Assembly (NCBI GenBank): GCA_037045435.1
Contig: JBAOID010000028.1
Coordinates: forward strand, 1-8,166
Direction of reading: 5' to 3'
DNA: 8,166 nt
Origin: CBDUEF01 sp018063485
GTDB lineage: Bacteria; Pseudomonadota; Alphaproteobacteria; Rhodobacterales; Rhodobacteraceae
A model generated the notes under the pieces. It saw only the letters and a list, made by a program, of their open reading frames with translations, searched no databases and had not been told where the DNA came from. The translations under genes and the position numbers were made by a program. Of this stretch, positions 1 through 7,002 are shown piece after piece (the stretch's first letter is position 1; the number at the start of each line of letters is the position of its first letter).

Positions 1-1701
1 GTCAGCCCGTTCATGTTGGACAGCTTGCCCTGATCGGTGGCCATGCCGTTGGTGGTATAGCGTTTCACATGCTCGATGGACCGCATGCCTTCGCGCACCG
101 CCAGCCGGATATCCTTGGCCGTCACGTCGTTCTGGAAGTCGACAAAAGCCTTGGCGCTGCCCGGGCTGCGGTCGGTCGGCAGTTCCTTTTGGGTGACGCC
201 CGTGCCGGTGCGGTCGCCGGTGACGGCATAAGTCGCGGCGCCTGCCTTGCGACCAAGGTCCCGCAGCGCATCCGCGCCCGCCTTGGCCCCGTCTTCCAGG
301 ACGGCGGCGATGCCCCAAAGACCACGCCCCGCCCCGGCGATATGCACGGCTTCGGTCTTGTGGCCGGGCAGATAGGCCTTGGCCTTGGCGTCCCAGTCCA
401 GCGAGCCCTTGGTATGGCTGAAGAGATGCAGCGACGGCGTCCAGCCGCCGCACATCAGCACCGCATCGCAAGCAATCGTGCGCGCCGCTCCCACAGTGCC
501 GCCACGCACCGGGTTGACGCGGATGGACTTCACCCGCAGCCGCCCGCCCGTCGCAGTTGCGGTGTGGCCGGTCAACACCTCGATCTGGCGCGACATGGCC
601 GCCTGCATCAGCGCGGGCGCAATGTCGGTGCGGGTGTCGACGATGGCCGCCACCTTGCAGCCCGCATCGGCCAGATCAAAGGCGGTATGCCAGGCGCTGT
701 CATGGCTGGTCAGGATCACCGGGCGGTTGCCGACCTTGACGCCAAAGCGGTTCAGGAAGGTCTGCGCTGCCCCTGCCATCATCACGCCGGGGCGATCGTT
801 GCCGTCAAACACCATCGGGCGTTCAATAGCACCTTGCGCCAGAATGACCTGGCCCGCACGGACACGCCAAAGCCGTTCACGCGGGGCATCGGCGGGGACA
901 TCCGACAGATGGTCGGTCAGCTTCTGGCACAGTCCCACCATGTTCTGGTGGTAGTATCCGATCGCCGTGGTCCGGTTCATCAATCGGACATTCGGCATGC
1001 CCGCCAGTTCGGCAAGCGTGGCGGCCAGCCAGTCCCAGGCCGATTTGCCCTCGATCATCGGCGAGGGTTCGGACAGCAGAGTGCCGCCCATCTCGGCCTG
1101 CTCGTCCACCACAGCCACCGAAGCCCCGGTGCGCGCGGCAGTCAGGGCGGCGGCAAGGCCCGCGGGGCCCGCCCCCACGATCAGCACGTCGCAGTGCAGA
1201 TAGCGGCTGGCGTAGTGGTCGGGATCAAGTTCGGTCGGCGAACGGCCAAGTCCGGCGGCGCGGCGGATGAAAGGCTCATAGACCTTGTCCCAGAAGGACT
1301 TGGGCCACATGAAGGTCTTGTAGTAAAAGCCCGCCGAAAACAGCATGTAGAGCCGGTCGTTGATCGCGCCGACGTCGAATTTCAGGCTGGGCCACTTGTT
1401 CTGGCTTTCCGTCGTCAAGCCCATCGTAGATCTCTTGCATGGTGGCGCGGGTGTTGGGTTCAAACCTGCCTGGCCCACGACTGGTGCCGATCAGGGCGTT
1501 CGGCTCTTCGGAACCTGCGGTCACCACGCCACGCGGACGATGGTATTTGAAGCCGCGCCCCATCAGATGCTCGCCATTGGCCAGCAATGCCGAGGCGACG
1601 GTGTCGCCCTCGAAGCCAGCGAAGGTCTTGCCGTCGAAGGTAAAGCGCACGGGCCGGTTCTGGTTGACGCGGCCACGCCCCTTGATGCGATAGTCGTTCA
1701 T
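1..1701 (-). CDS. soxA: Sarcosine oxidase alpha subunit (partial, one frame break)
   Basis: Alpha subunit of heterotetrameric sarcosine oxidase, a cytoplasmic flavoenzyme that oxidatively demethylates sarcosine to glycine and hands the one-carbon unit to tetrahydrofolate. About 566 residues are visible of a family length near 1000; the C-terminal GcvT-like folate domain lies beyond the left edge. Residues 1-95 form the Fer2_4-like domain (FKYHRPRG at 51-58, GSEEPNALIGTSRGPGRFEP at 63-82); it contains no cysteine, so no Fe-S cluster is expected. A Rossmann motif VGAGPAG lies near residue 175 and a second nucleotide-binding glycine motif (AGAGRG) nearer the left edge. The frame breaks after residue 95: one extra base within 1416-1418. 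Deleting it restores TTESQNKWPSLKFD, and I checked the frame at several points down to base 1. The ATG at 1701 follows the soxD stop by one base, with GGAGG at 1710-1714. The break is probably a sequencing error. Confidence 0.93.
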
Positions 1702-1702
1702 T

Positions 1703-1999
1703 CTAGCGGCCTCCAGCTTGGTGGTCGTCAGGGCGAGGTTGCCCGGCGGGGTAGGTGGTCAGGAAACGGTCGGACACGGTGTCGCGCAGCGCGTTGAAGA
1801 ACCGCCCGCAGCCGTTGATGTGGCGCCAGCGTTCGGCGTGCAGGCCGCGCGGGTTTGACCGGATGAACAGGAAATCGCGCCATTCCTCGTCGCTTAGCTT
1901 CGACGGGTCGGCAGGCCGCGCGATATGCGCCTCGCCTGCATAGGCGAATTCCAGTTCGGGCAGGGCGTCATCGCAATAGGGGCATTGGATCAAGAGCAT
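1703..1999 (-). CDS. soxD: Sarcosine oxidase delta subunit
   Basis: Small zinc-binding subunit of heterotetrameric sarcosine oxidase, 98 residues, the usual size. The N-terminal CPYC pair (Cys6, Cys9) plus His60 and Cys64 in the segment RWRHINGCGRFFN match the family's structural zinc ligands (known for the delta subunit; here identified by motif). RSNPRG and the GCGRFFN-RDT-SDRF block are characteristic. The start at 1999 is supported by a strong ribosome binding site, TAAGGAG at 2012-2006, which contains the soxB stop codon. Translation of soxD is therefore probably coupled to soxB. soxA begins one base after its stop. The reading frame is intact. Confidence 0.95.
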   Translation of the reverse strand: MLLIQCPYCDDALPELEFAYAGEAHIARPADPSKLSDEEWRDFLFIRSNPRGLHAERWRHINGCGRFFNALRDTVSDRFLTTYPAGQPRPDDHQAGGR

Positions 2000-2009
2000 G
2001 GGTTTCTCC

Positions 2010-3263
2010 TTAGTGCGCGACGGCGGCGGCGGCGGCTTCGTCGATCAGCCGCCCGGTGGTGAAACGTTCCAGCGTGAAGGGCGCGTTCAGCTTGTGCGGC
2101 TCGTCCTTGGCCACGGTCCAGGCCAGCAGATGTGCCGCCCCCGGCGTCGCCTTGAACCCGCCCGTGCCCCAGCCACAGTTGACGTACAGCCCCTTGACCG
2201 GGGTCTTGCCAAGGATGGCCGAGCGGTCGGGCGTCACGTCGACGATGCCGCCCCATTTGCGCAGCATCCGCATGCGGTTGAAGATCGGGAACACTTCGCA
2301 GATCGCGGCCACGGTATGCTCGATCAGGGGCAGCCCGCCGCGTTGGGAATAGCTGACATACTGGTCGGTGCCCGACCCGATCACCAGCTCGCCCTTGTCG
2401 GACTGGCTGATATAGGCGTGGACGGTGTTCGACATCACGACGCAGGGGAAGATCGGCTTGATCGGCTCGGACACCAGCGCCTGCAACGGATAGCTTTCCA
2501 GCGGCATCTTCACGCCTGCCGATTGCATGATCACCGAAGTATGCCCCGCCGCCGAGACCGCGACCTTTTTCGCACGGATGAAGCCCTTGGCGGTCTCCAC
2601 CCCTTCGACCGATCCGTCAGCCCCGCGCCGGATCGAGATCACCGGGCAGTTCTGGATGATGTCGACGCCCCGCTTGGCCGCCGCCCGGGCATAGCCCCAG
2701 GCCACCGCATCGTGCCGCGCGGTGCCTGCGCGCATCTGCAAGGCCGCGCCCATCACCGGATAGCGGGCATCGGGGGAAACGTTCAGCGGCGGGCAGAACG
2801 CCTTGGCCTCGGCGGTGGTCAGCCAGCGGTTGTCGACGCCGTTCAACCGGTTGGAATGGATGTGGCGCTGGAACGACTGCACGTCATGCACGTTGTGCGC
2901 CAGCATCATCACGCCGCGCTTGGAATACATGATGTTGTAGTTCAGCTCGGTCGAGAGGTTGTCCCACAGATCAAGCGCATGGTCGTAAAGCTTGGCGCTT
3001 TCGTCGTAGAGATAGTTCGAGCGGATGATCGTGGTGTTGCGCCCGGTGTTGCCGCCGCCAAGCCAGCCCTTTTCGATCACCGCGACATTGGTGATGCCGT
3101 GTTCCTTGGCCAGATAGTAGGCCGCGCCCAGCCCATGCCCGCCCGCACCGACGATGATGACGTCATATTCCTTCTTCGGCTGCGCATCCGGCCATTGCTC
3201 GGTCCAGTTCTTGTTGCCGGTCAGGGCATTCTTCAGCAGCGACAGGGCAGAGAAATGGGTCAT
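2010..3263 (-). CDS. soxB: Sarcosine oxidase beta subunit
   Basis: Catalytic flavin subunit of heterotetrameric sarcosine oxidase, 417 residues from the ATG at 3263, full family length and no frame break. An FAD-binding Rossmann fold of the DAO family begins at DVIIVGAGGHGLGAAY (about residues 34-49). GTARHDAVAWGYARAA (about 180-195) contains the histidine (about 184) that in characterised homologues carries the covalent FMN; the assignment is by motif. GSGTDQY and CGWGTGGFKATPGAAHLLA near the C-terminus are further family hallmarks. A GTG directly upstream (3266-3264) is also in frame, but ATG at 3263 is preferred because GAAAGG lies about 7 bases upstream. First gene of the soxBDA unit; soxD follows after 10 bases. 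A regulator is transcribed divergently from the far side of the 123-bp intergenic region. Confidence 0.97.
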   Translation of the reverse strand: MTHFSALSLLKNALTGNKNWTEQWPDAQPKKEYDVIIVGAGGHGLGAAYYLAKEHGITNVAVIEKGWLGGGNTGRNTTIIRSNYLYDESAKLYDHALDLWDNLSTELNYNIMYSKRGVMMLAHNVHDVQSFQRHIHSNRLNGVDNRWLTTAEAKAFCPPLNVSPDARYPVMGAALQMRAGTARHDAVAWGYARAAAKRGVDIIQNCPVISIRRGADGSVEGVETAKGFIRAKKVAVSAAGHTSVIMQSAGVKMPLESYPLQALVSEPIKPIFPCVVMSNTVHAYISQSDKGELVIGSGTDQYVSYSQRGGLPLIEHTVAAICEVFPIFNRMRMLRKWGGIVDVTPDRSAILGKTPVKGLYVNCGWGTGGFKATPGAAHLLAWTVAKDEPHKLNAPFTLERFTTGRLIDEAAAAAVAH

Positions 3264-3340
3264 CACGGGGCCTTTCGGGGGGTGATTTCGGCACGATGAA
3301 GCATCATCGCAGGTCGGGCCGATTTTTCACTGTATGGATG

Positions 3341-3360
3341 CGTCAAAGTGACGTTATAAT
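3341..3360 (+). promoter_or_regulatory. Divergent intergenic region: TATAAT box with adjoining inverted repeat
   Basis: A perfect -10 hexamer TATAAT occupies 3355-3360, 27 bases before the regulator ATG at 3387, which leaves a short leader with GGGGGA at 3375-3380 as ribosome binding site. No good -35 lies 16-18 bases upstream, so activation or a non-canonical -35 is likely. Immediately before the -10 sits a perfect inverted repeat, CGTCA-AAG-TGACG (3341-3353), which could be an operator for the divergent regulator. Its minus strand contains TTGACG, a -35-like hexamer facing soxB, but no convincing -10 follows. Promoter and operator roles are inferred. Confidence 0.45.
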
Positions 3361-3386
3361 TGCGCCACACCTTTGGGGGACCAACC

Positions 3387-4407
3387 ATGCAGGCACCCTC
3401 TTCAGCGCCCTCGGCACCACGTCTGCGGGTGGGGTTCATCCTGACCCGGCGCTTTACACTCTGCGCCTTTGCAAATTTCGTTGATGTTCTGCGTCTTGCG
3501 GCGGATGAGGGCGATGGCTCGCGCCCCATTCTGTGCGGCTGGCGGGTGCTTTCCACCACGACAGATCCAGTGATTTCCAGCTGCGGCATTGCGGTTCAGC
3601 CCGAGGAGCGGTTGGGTGACCCCGCGCGCTTCGACTACATCGTCGTGGTTGGCGGGCTGATGCAGGAGCTGGAATACCTGGACCCTGACCACGCAGCGTT
3701 CTTGCACCGTGCAGCGCAGGCGGGGGTGCCGCTGGTCGGGGTCTGCACGGGCGCGTTCGTTCTGCACCGGGCCGGTTTGCTGCAAGGGCTATCGCTGCTG
3801 CGTCAGCTGGTTTCACCACAATGATTTCCTGGAACAATTCGACGGCATCAACCCGGTATCAGACCAGATTTTCGTGGTTGACCGTGACCGGCTGACCTGT
3901 TCGGGCGGCACCAGCTCGGCGCATCTCGCGGCGTTTCTGGTGGACCGGCATATCGGGCGCGCGGCATCCAAGAAAAGCCTGGCCATCATGATGATCGACG
4001 AGGCGATGGCGGCCGAACGTCCGCAACCCGGCCTGCCGCTGGAACTGTCGACCGCTGATCCGCTGGTGCAGAAAGGCGCTGCTGACCATTCAGCAACGGC
4101 TGGAAGCGCCGCTGACAGTGGCAGCCCTTGCCGTCCATCTGAAGACCAGCCGCCGCAAGCTGGAACGCCACTTTGCCGAGGCACTGGGCCTGACGCCGTC
4201 GCAGGCGGGCATGGCGATCCGCCTTGCGCACGCCGAACTTCTGCTGTCGCGCAGCGCGCGCAACGGTGACGCAGGTGGCGCAGGACTGCGGGTTTGTCGA
4301 TGCCTCCCACCTGATTCCGCGTCTTCAAGACGGCCCGCGGCGTCACGCCAGAAGCCTGGCGTCGAAGACAGGGCAATCCGAATTTAGCGTCTGACGTGAA
4401 AGTCTGA
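3387..4407 (+). CDS. GlxA-family (DJ-1/PfpI-AraC) transcriptional regulator, four frame breaks
   Basis: Transcriptional regulator of the GlxA type: an N-terminal class I glutamine-amidotransferase-like (DJ-1/PfpI) sensing domain and a C-terminal AraC double helix-turn-helix. Corrected for the breaks below, it is exactly 338 codons plus TGA. The sensor spans about residues 12-200, with the nucleophile-elbow cysteine at 120 in VGVCTGAFVLHRAG. The first HTH is LTVAALAVHLKTSRRKLERH (about 242-261); the second contains VAQDCGFVDASHLIRVFK (about 296-313). Single extra bases lie within 3786-3788, 4075-4076, 4265-4266 and 4317-4318; removing each restores family sequence. ATG 3387 is chosen over TTG 3360 because GGGGGA precedes it by six bases. 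Divergence from soxBDA suggests control of sarcosine/glycine betaine catabolism, an inference. As written the gene would give a truncated sensor domain only. Confidence 0.9.
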
Positions 4408-4499
4408 ACAGCACCGCATTCTCAAAACGCCACATACACGATGCATCGTAAAAGATGAAGCGATGGCGGATGTCGATTCAGCGGCAAGATGGGGCAAGC

Positions 4500-4646
4500 T
4501 CAACATCTGATCAGATACTTGCTAAGGGCGGCATGCGCGCCACGGACATGCTGGAGGATCAGTGCCTCCGCCATGGAGATTTTGCCTTTGGCGCAAGCGT
4601 CAACGATGGCACGATGTTCGGCATTGGCGCATGTTTGCCATGTTCG
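4500..4646 (-). pseudogene. C-terminal remnant of a GntR/FCD-family regulator
   Basis: Only the end of the gene is visible. The minus-strand frame finishing at the TGA 4502-4500 reads AEHRAIVDACAKG, then MAEALILQHVRGAHAALSKY. This is the typical last pair of helices of the FCD ligand-binding domain of FadR-type GntR regulators (EHRAIVDA with a later A-E-A-x3-H). Nothing FCD-like is found upstream on the minus strand: beyond about 4650 the same frame is antisense to the pntB remnant. The winged-helix DNA-binding half and most of the FCD domain are missing, so this is a truncated relic. The frame stays open upstream to 5072, but that extension is not FCD-like. Confidence 0.5.
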
Positions 4647-4667
4647 AGAAGTCGTAAGGGGTGCGTC

Positions 4668-4976
4668 AGGGATTACGGATTCACCATGGCTGCCTATGTC
4701 GTTGCAGCGGTTCTCATTTTTCTCGAGCTGGGTGGTCGCTCTGGCCAGTAAAGCGCCAAAAGGGCCGTCTGTTACGGCATCTTCGGCATGGACCTGGCGG
4801 GCCCCGCATGTCGGCCTTTGAAGGCTGTCGCTTGCGCTGATCGCGGGCGGCGGGCCATCGGCTGTATCGTGGCCCAACACGTCCAAGTGACCGAGATGCC
4901 GCTGTTTATCGCAGCGATCCACGGCCTTGTGGGATTTGCGGCGGTTTTCATCGGGTTCATCACGCATGTCGAGATG
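4668..4976 (+). pseudogene. pntB: Decayed N-terminal fragment of NAD(P) transhydrogenase beta subunit
   Basis: PntB is the membrane beta subunit of proton-translocating transhydrogenase. Here only its N-terminal part survives. DYGFTMAAYVVAAVLIFLEL then GGRSGQ matches the first membrane segment and begins exactly where PntB begins; the expected start ATG is AGG at 4668. A TAA stop (4750) stands where family members have Glu before SAKRAV. The following SAKRAVCYGIFGMDLA matches again. A stretch is missing or scrambled, then LSLALIAGGG appears in one frame, and after one missing base AQHVQVTEMPLFIAAIHGLV and GFAAVFIGF continue in the original frame. Similarity ends around 4976. Lost start, stop, indel and many substitutions show true decay. 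The remaining roughly 350 residues of PntB are absent. Confidence 0.8.
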
Positions 4977-5097
4977 ACTGGCATCGCAGGGACGCTGACC
5001 GCCGCCTGGATAAAGTGTTGCGATCCGATCATAAGCGCGATCATCTGCGCCGAGAAGTGCAGCCACCGTCATGTTCTGGCTGTGACGATCAATCAGT

Positions 5098-5123
5098 CTG
5101 GACCTTAGTGTTTAGCGGTCCAG
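5098..5123. repeat. Short inverted repeat (7-bp arms, 12-base loop)
   Basis: CTGGACC at 5098-5104 and GGTCCAG at 5117-5123 are perfect complements around an A/T-rich 12-base loop. No T-run follows on either strand, so an intrinsic terminator is not supported. It lies in the gene-free 4977-5165 stretch between the pntB remnant and the small minus-strand ORFs, in which I recognise nothing else. It may be a protein-binding site, a relic, or chance. Confidence 0.3.
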
Positions 5124-5165
5124 CCTGCAGCGCGGACAGTTGGCCAACGGTGTTGATCCGCCCAT

Positions 5166-5324
5166 TCAGACACCGTCAGGTCTGGATCGCGGACGCATCC
5201 CTTTGTGCCACTTGCCCAAGATATCCTCAGCTCTGTCAAACTCGGGGTCGAGATCGTCGGTCAGTTCATCGCTATCCCCGGGAAACGTGGAAATCGGCGA
5301 GGGCGTAGAGTTGCGTTCATACAT
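5166..5324 (-). CDS. Hypothetical small acidic protein (52 aa)
   Basis: Not recognised. An ATG-started minus-strand frame of 52 residues, beginning MYERNSTPSP. It has an acidic middle (DSDELTDDLDPEFDRAED) and a basic tail (KGMRPRSRPD). There is no membrane segment or signal peptide. The start overlaps the end of the upstream small frame as ATGTATGA, and GGAA lies about five bases before the ATG, which would fit translational coupling. The uneven charge distribution looks like a real small protein more than an antisense frame. In a decay zone it may equally be the tail of a longer broken gene joined through a frame break at 5317-5324. Confidence 0.3.
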   Translation of the reverse strand: MYERNSTPSPISTFPGDSDELTDDLDPEFDRAEDILGKWHKGMRPRSRPDGV

Positions 5325-5445
5325 TGGTTTCCGGCACCCGCTGCAGGATCGCGGCCGCGATGATCACCCGTCGGTCCGGTCGCACCGGCGTGCCGGTCTG
5401 TTTTTCCACCTCCATGCATACTTCTGCTGCCATTAGCGCCGCCAT
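5317..5445 (-). CDS. Hypothetical small ORF or gene fragment (42 aa)
   Basis: Not recognised. From ATG 5445 it reads 42 residues including MEVEKQTGTPVRPDRRVIIA and AAILQRVPE, a helix-forming pattern with coding-like amino acid use. The frame remains open upstream (SSGPIW precedes the ATG) back to a TAG near 5473, so the true beginning may lie further upstream and be broken. No clear ribosome binding site is seen. It overlaps the next small frame by eight bases, and the two may be parts of one gene split by a single-base error, as seen elsewhere in this window. Confidence 0.25.
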   Translation of the reverse strand: MAALMAAEVCMEVEKQTGTPVRPDRRVIIAAAILQRVPETNV

Positions 5446-5752
5446 CCAGATCGGTCCCGAGGAATGGGCGAATTTCTAAGTCCATTTCAACAGCTATCCC
5501 TCCCACATGCTGCCCGTGTCGGCGCTCTGGAAACCCGGATACATCCGCACCTCCCGCGAAATCCTGCAGGTACTGCCCGAGGTGCCAGATTGCGTCGGTC
5601 CACCCGGCGATCCTCGCATCCTGCCACGCCAGACGTGTACCAACTATAATCAGAAAGCACGGATATTGCTTGGATTTACCTACACTAGCCGCCCCGCAAG
5701 AGCGATGCTGATTACACGCACACGATGCAACTCAGCCACGGAAAGCCCCACC
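5446..5752. other. Gene-free stretch upstream of the small-gene cassette
   Basis: No recognised gene. On the minus strand short coding-like segments occur in shifting frames, for example DAIWHLGQYLQDFAGG and YPGFQSADTGSMWEG. They are interrupted by stops, suggesting a broken, unidentified minus-strand gene. On the plus strand a TATAAT lies at 5646-5651, about 100 bases before the first cassette gene, but without a good -35. The last 100 bases before 5753 are less G+C-rich than the surroundings and probably form the leader and promoter of the cassette. Confidence 0.35.
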
Positions 5753-5984
5753 ATGACCACCCGCCGCGCAAACGCCTCCAACGACAAAGCCATCGACGCC
5801 TTCATGACCACCAAGTTCCAGATCGACGCGATGCTGGAGCGCCTGAAGGCCCTAAGCGACGACCACTTCGAGCACCCACCCCGACGAGATCAACTGGGGC
5901 GATGTCGGCACCCTGAACCACTACGCCAGCCTGCTGCGCCAGATCACCGACAGCGCGTTCAAGGAGGGCGAACATGCCGCTTGA
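5753..5984 (+). CDS. Small conserved-type hypothetical protein (76 aa, one frame break)
   Basis: Function unknown. Removing one C within 5875-5877 gives an uninterrupted 76-residue protein. It begins MTTRRANASNDKAIDAFMTT, continues IDAMLERLKALSDDHFEHHP then DEINWGDVGTLNHYASLL, and ends EGEHAA. It looks helical, soluble and acidic, with no membrane segment. I recognise the general type from alphaproteobacterial accessory regions, next to DUF3489-type genes. GGAAAG lies about eight bases before the ATG. The corrected gene ends with TGA 5982-5984, overlapping the next start by 11 bases, which argues that the corrected frame is the real one. As written, translation leaves the family frame after about residue 40. 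Confidence 0.7.
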
Positions 5985-6198
5985 TCCCGCCCAGCGCCAC
6001 CAGATCGAACAGGATGCCATCACCGCAGCAGGGAGGCCGAACGCCTCGCCGCCTGCGATGAGCGCCATCGCCCTGCTGCGCGAAATTGCCGATCTGGAGC
6101 GCGACGACGATGGCGATGTGATCATCGGTACGGATGCCGACGGCCACAACGACCTGATGTCGCGCATCACAGCCTTCCTTGCCACGAACGACCAATAG
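5974..6198 (+). CDS. Small hypothetical protein (74 aa)
   Basis: Function unknown. Starts at ATG 5974 inside the end of the preceding small gene, with GGAGG at about 5962-5966, and ends with TAG 6198. MPLDPAQRHQIEQDAITAA is followed by ALLREIADLERDDDGDVIIG and DADGHNDLMSRITAFLA, acidic and helical. The piece between them (GRPNASPPAMS, about residues 20-30) is proline-rich and unlike its surroundings. In the neighbouring frame the same bases read REAERLAACDER, which would extend the helix. A compensating pair of single-base errors near 6030 and 6053 is therefore possible. Twelve bases separate it from the DUF3489-type gene, so all three are probably co-transcribed. Confidence 0.65.
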   Translation: MPLDPAQRHQIEQDAITAAGRPNASPPAMSAIALLREIADLERDDDGDVIIGTDADGHNDLMSRITAFLATNDQ

Positions 6199-6210
6199 GG
6201 GAAACCCGCC

Positions 6211-6924
6211 ATGACCAAGCTGACCGAAACCCAGACCATCATCCTGAGCGCCGGGGCGCAGCGCCCCGAAAACATCGCCCTGCCGCTGCCCAAGGGGCTG
6301 GCCGGTGCGGCGGCGAAGATGGCCGTCACCAAGATGATCGAGCACGGCTGGCTGCAGGAGGTCGACGCCAACCTCCGCCGGGGCGAGCCGCTCTGGCGCG
6401 AAACCGGCGATGGTCACGGAACCACGCTGGTGGTCACCGAGGCCGGGCTGCTGGCCATCGGGATCGAGCCAGATGGTGGTCAAGACCAAGAGTGGCGAGC
6501 CGCGGCGGTGCCGAGGCCGAACCCGAGGTGAAACACCCGACGCTGCGCACGGGCACAAAGCAGGCGCTGCTGATCTCGATGTTGCAGCGGCCTGAAGGTG
6601 CCACGATGCAGGAGATCATCGCCGCGACGGGGTGGCAGGCGCATAGCGCCCGTGGTGCGATGTCGGGCGCGCTGGGCAAGAAGCTGGGGCTGGTCGTAGT
6701 TTCGGCAAGAAGACGATGCGCGGGGCAGGGTGTATCGGATCGGCCATACCAGCATGATGCTCAGCGATCCAGCCGGGCGTGGTTCGCAGCGCAAATTGAT
6801 CGCTGTCGTACAAACACACCCTGAGAGCGCAGTCTGCGTATCGCGGCGCAAGTCACATTTCGACACGAGCGGCATGAAACTGCTTGCCCGATCACGACAG
6901 GCAGCTCGCGGCCGAAATTCTTAG
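6211..6924 (+). CDS. DUF3489-type protein (three frame breaks)
   Basis: Resembles alphaproteobacterial DUF3489-domain proteins, of unknown function, often found near recombinase and DUF2924 genes in accessory DNA. The N-terminal part includes RPENIALPLPKGLAGAAAKM, KMIEHGWLQEVDANLRRGEP and VVTEAGLLAIGIEP. After a variable linker comes the winged-helix-like C-terminal domain, TGTKQALLISMLQRPEGATM and QEIIAATGWQAHSARGAMSG, ending GRVYRI. Extra single bases lie within 6469-6472, at about 6491 and within 6700-6702; removing them gives one frame of 236 residues. GGGGAA about eight bases before ATG 6211 serves as ribosome binding site. Similarity ends at RVYRI (about residue 172). A 60-residue basic tail to TAG 6924 is not recognised and may result from a lost stop codon. 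It could bind DNA, judged only by fold-like pattern. Confidence 0.75.
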
Positions 6925-7002
6925 GCTTATCGAATCCTGGTGACAAGGCTATCAATGGCTTGGAAGCCGCTTGTTGGCCCTTGGAATTCGGATGCCTGAC
7001 GT

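Noticed and set aside
1450..1475. tRNA-like GGTTCAAACC segment
   Set aside because: It is antisense to the conserved FEPNTRA segment of soxA, and no cloverleaf partner arms surround it.
69..1550. Long plus-strand open frame of 493 codons
   Set aside because: It is antisense to soxA. The minus strand gives clear SoxA sequence with family motifs, whereas this frame is rich in His, Arg, Gly and Ala without recognisable domains.
1998..3299. Plus-strand open frame of 433 codons
   Set aside because: Antisense shadow of the intact soxB gene; a typical product of high-G+C codon bias.
3786..4318. Programmed frameshifting in the regulator
   Set aside because: Four shifts in one gene, no slippery heptamer or stimulatory structure seen, and the same error type occurs in unrelated neighbours.
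4438..4516. Two perfect 12-bp palindromes (ACGATGCATCGT at 4438-4449, ATCTGATCAGAT at 4505-4516)
   Set aside because: About two such palindromes are expected by chance in 8 kb, and they differ from each other. They are not placed at a promoter of an intact gene.
4500..5072. Single 190-aa minus-strand protein
   Set aside because: Only its last part (below about 4646) resembles a known family. The rest is antisense to the pntB remnant and lacks coding character.
5098..5123. Intrinsic terminator
   Set aside because: The stem is only 7 bp with a 12-base loop, and no T-run follows on either strand. Listed only as an inverted repeat.
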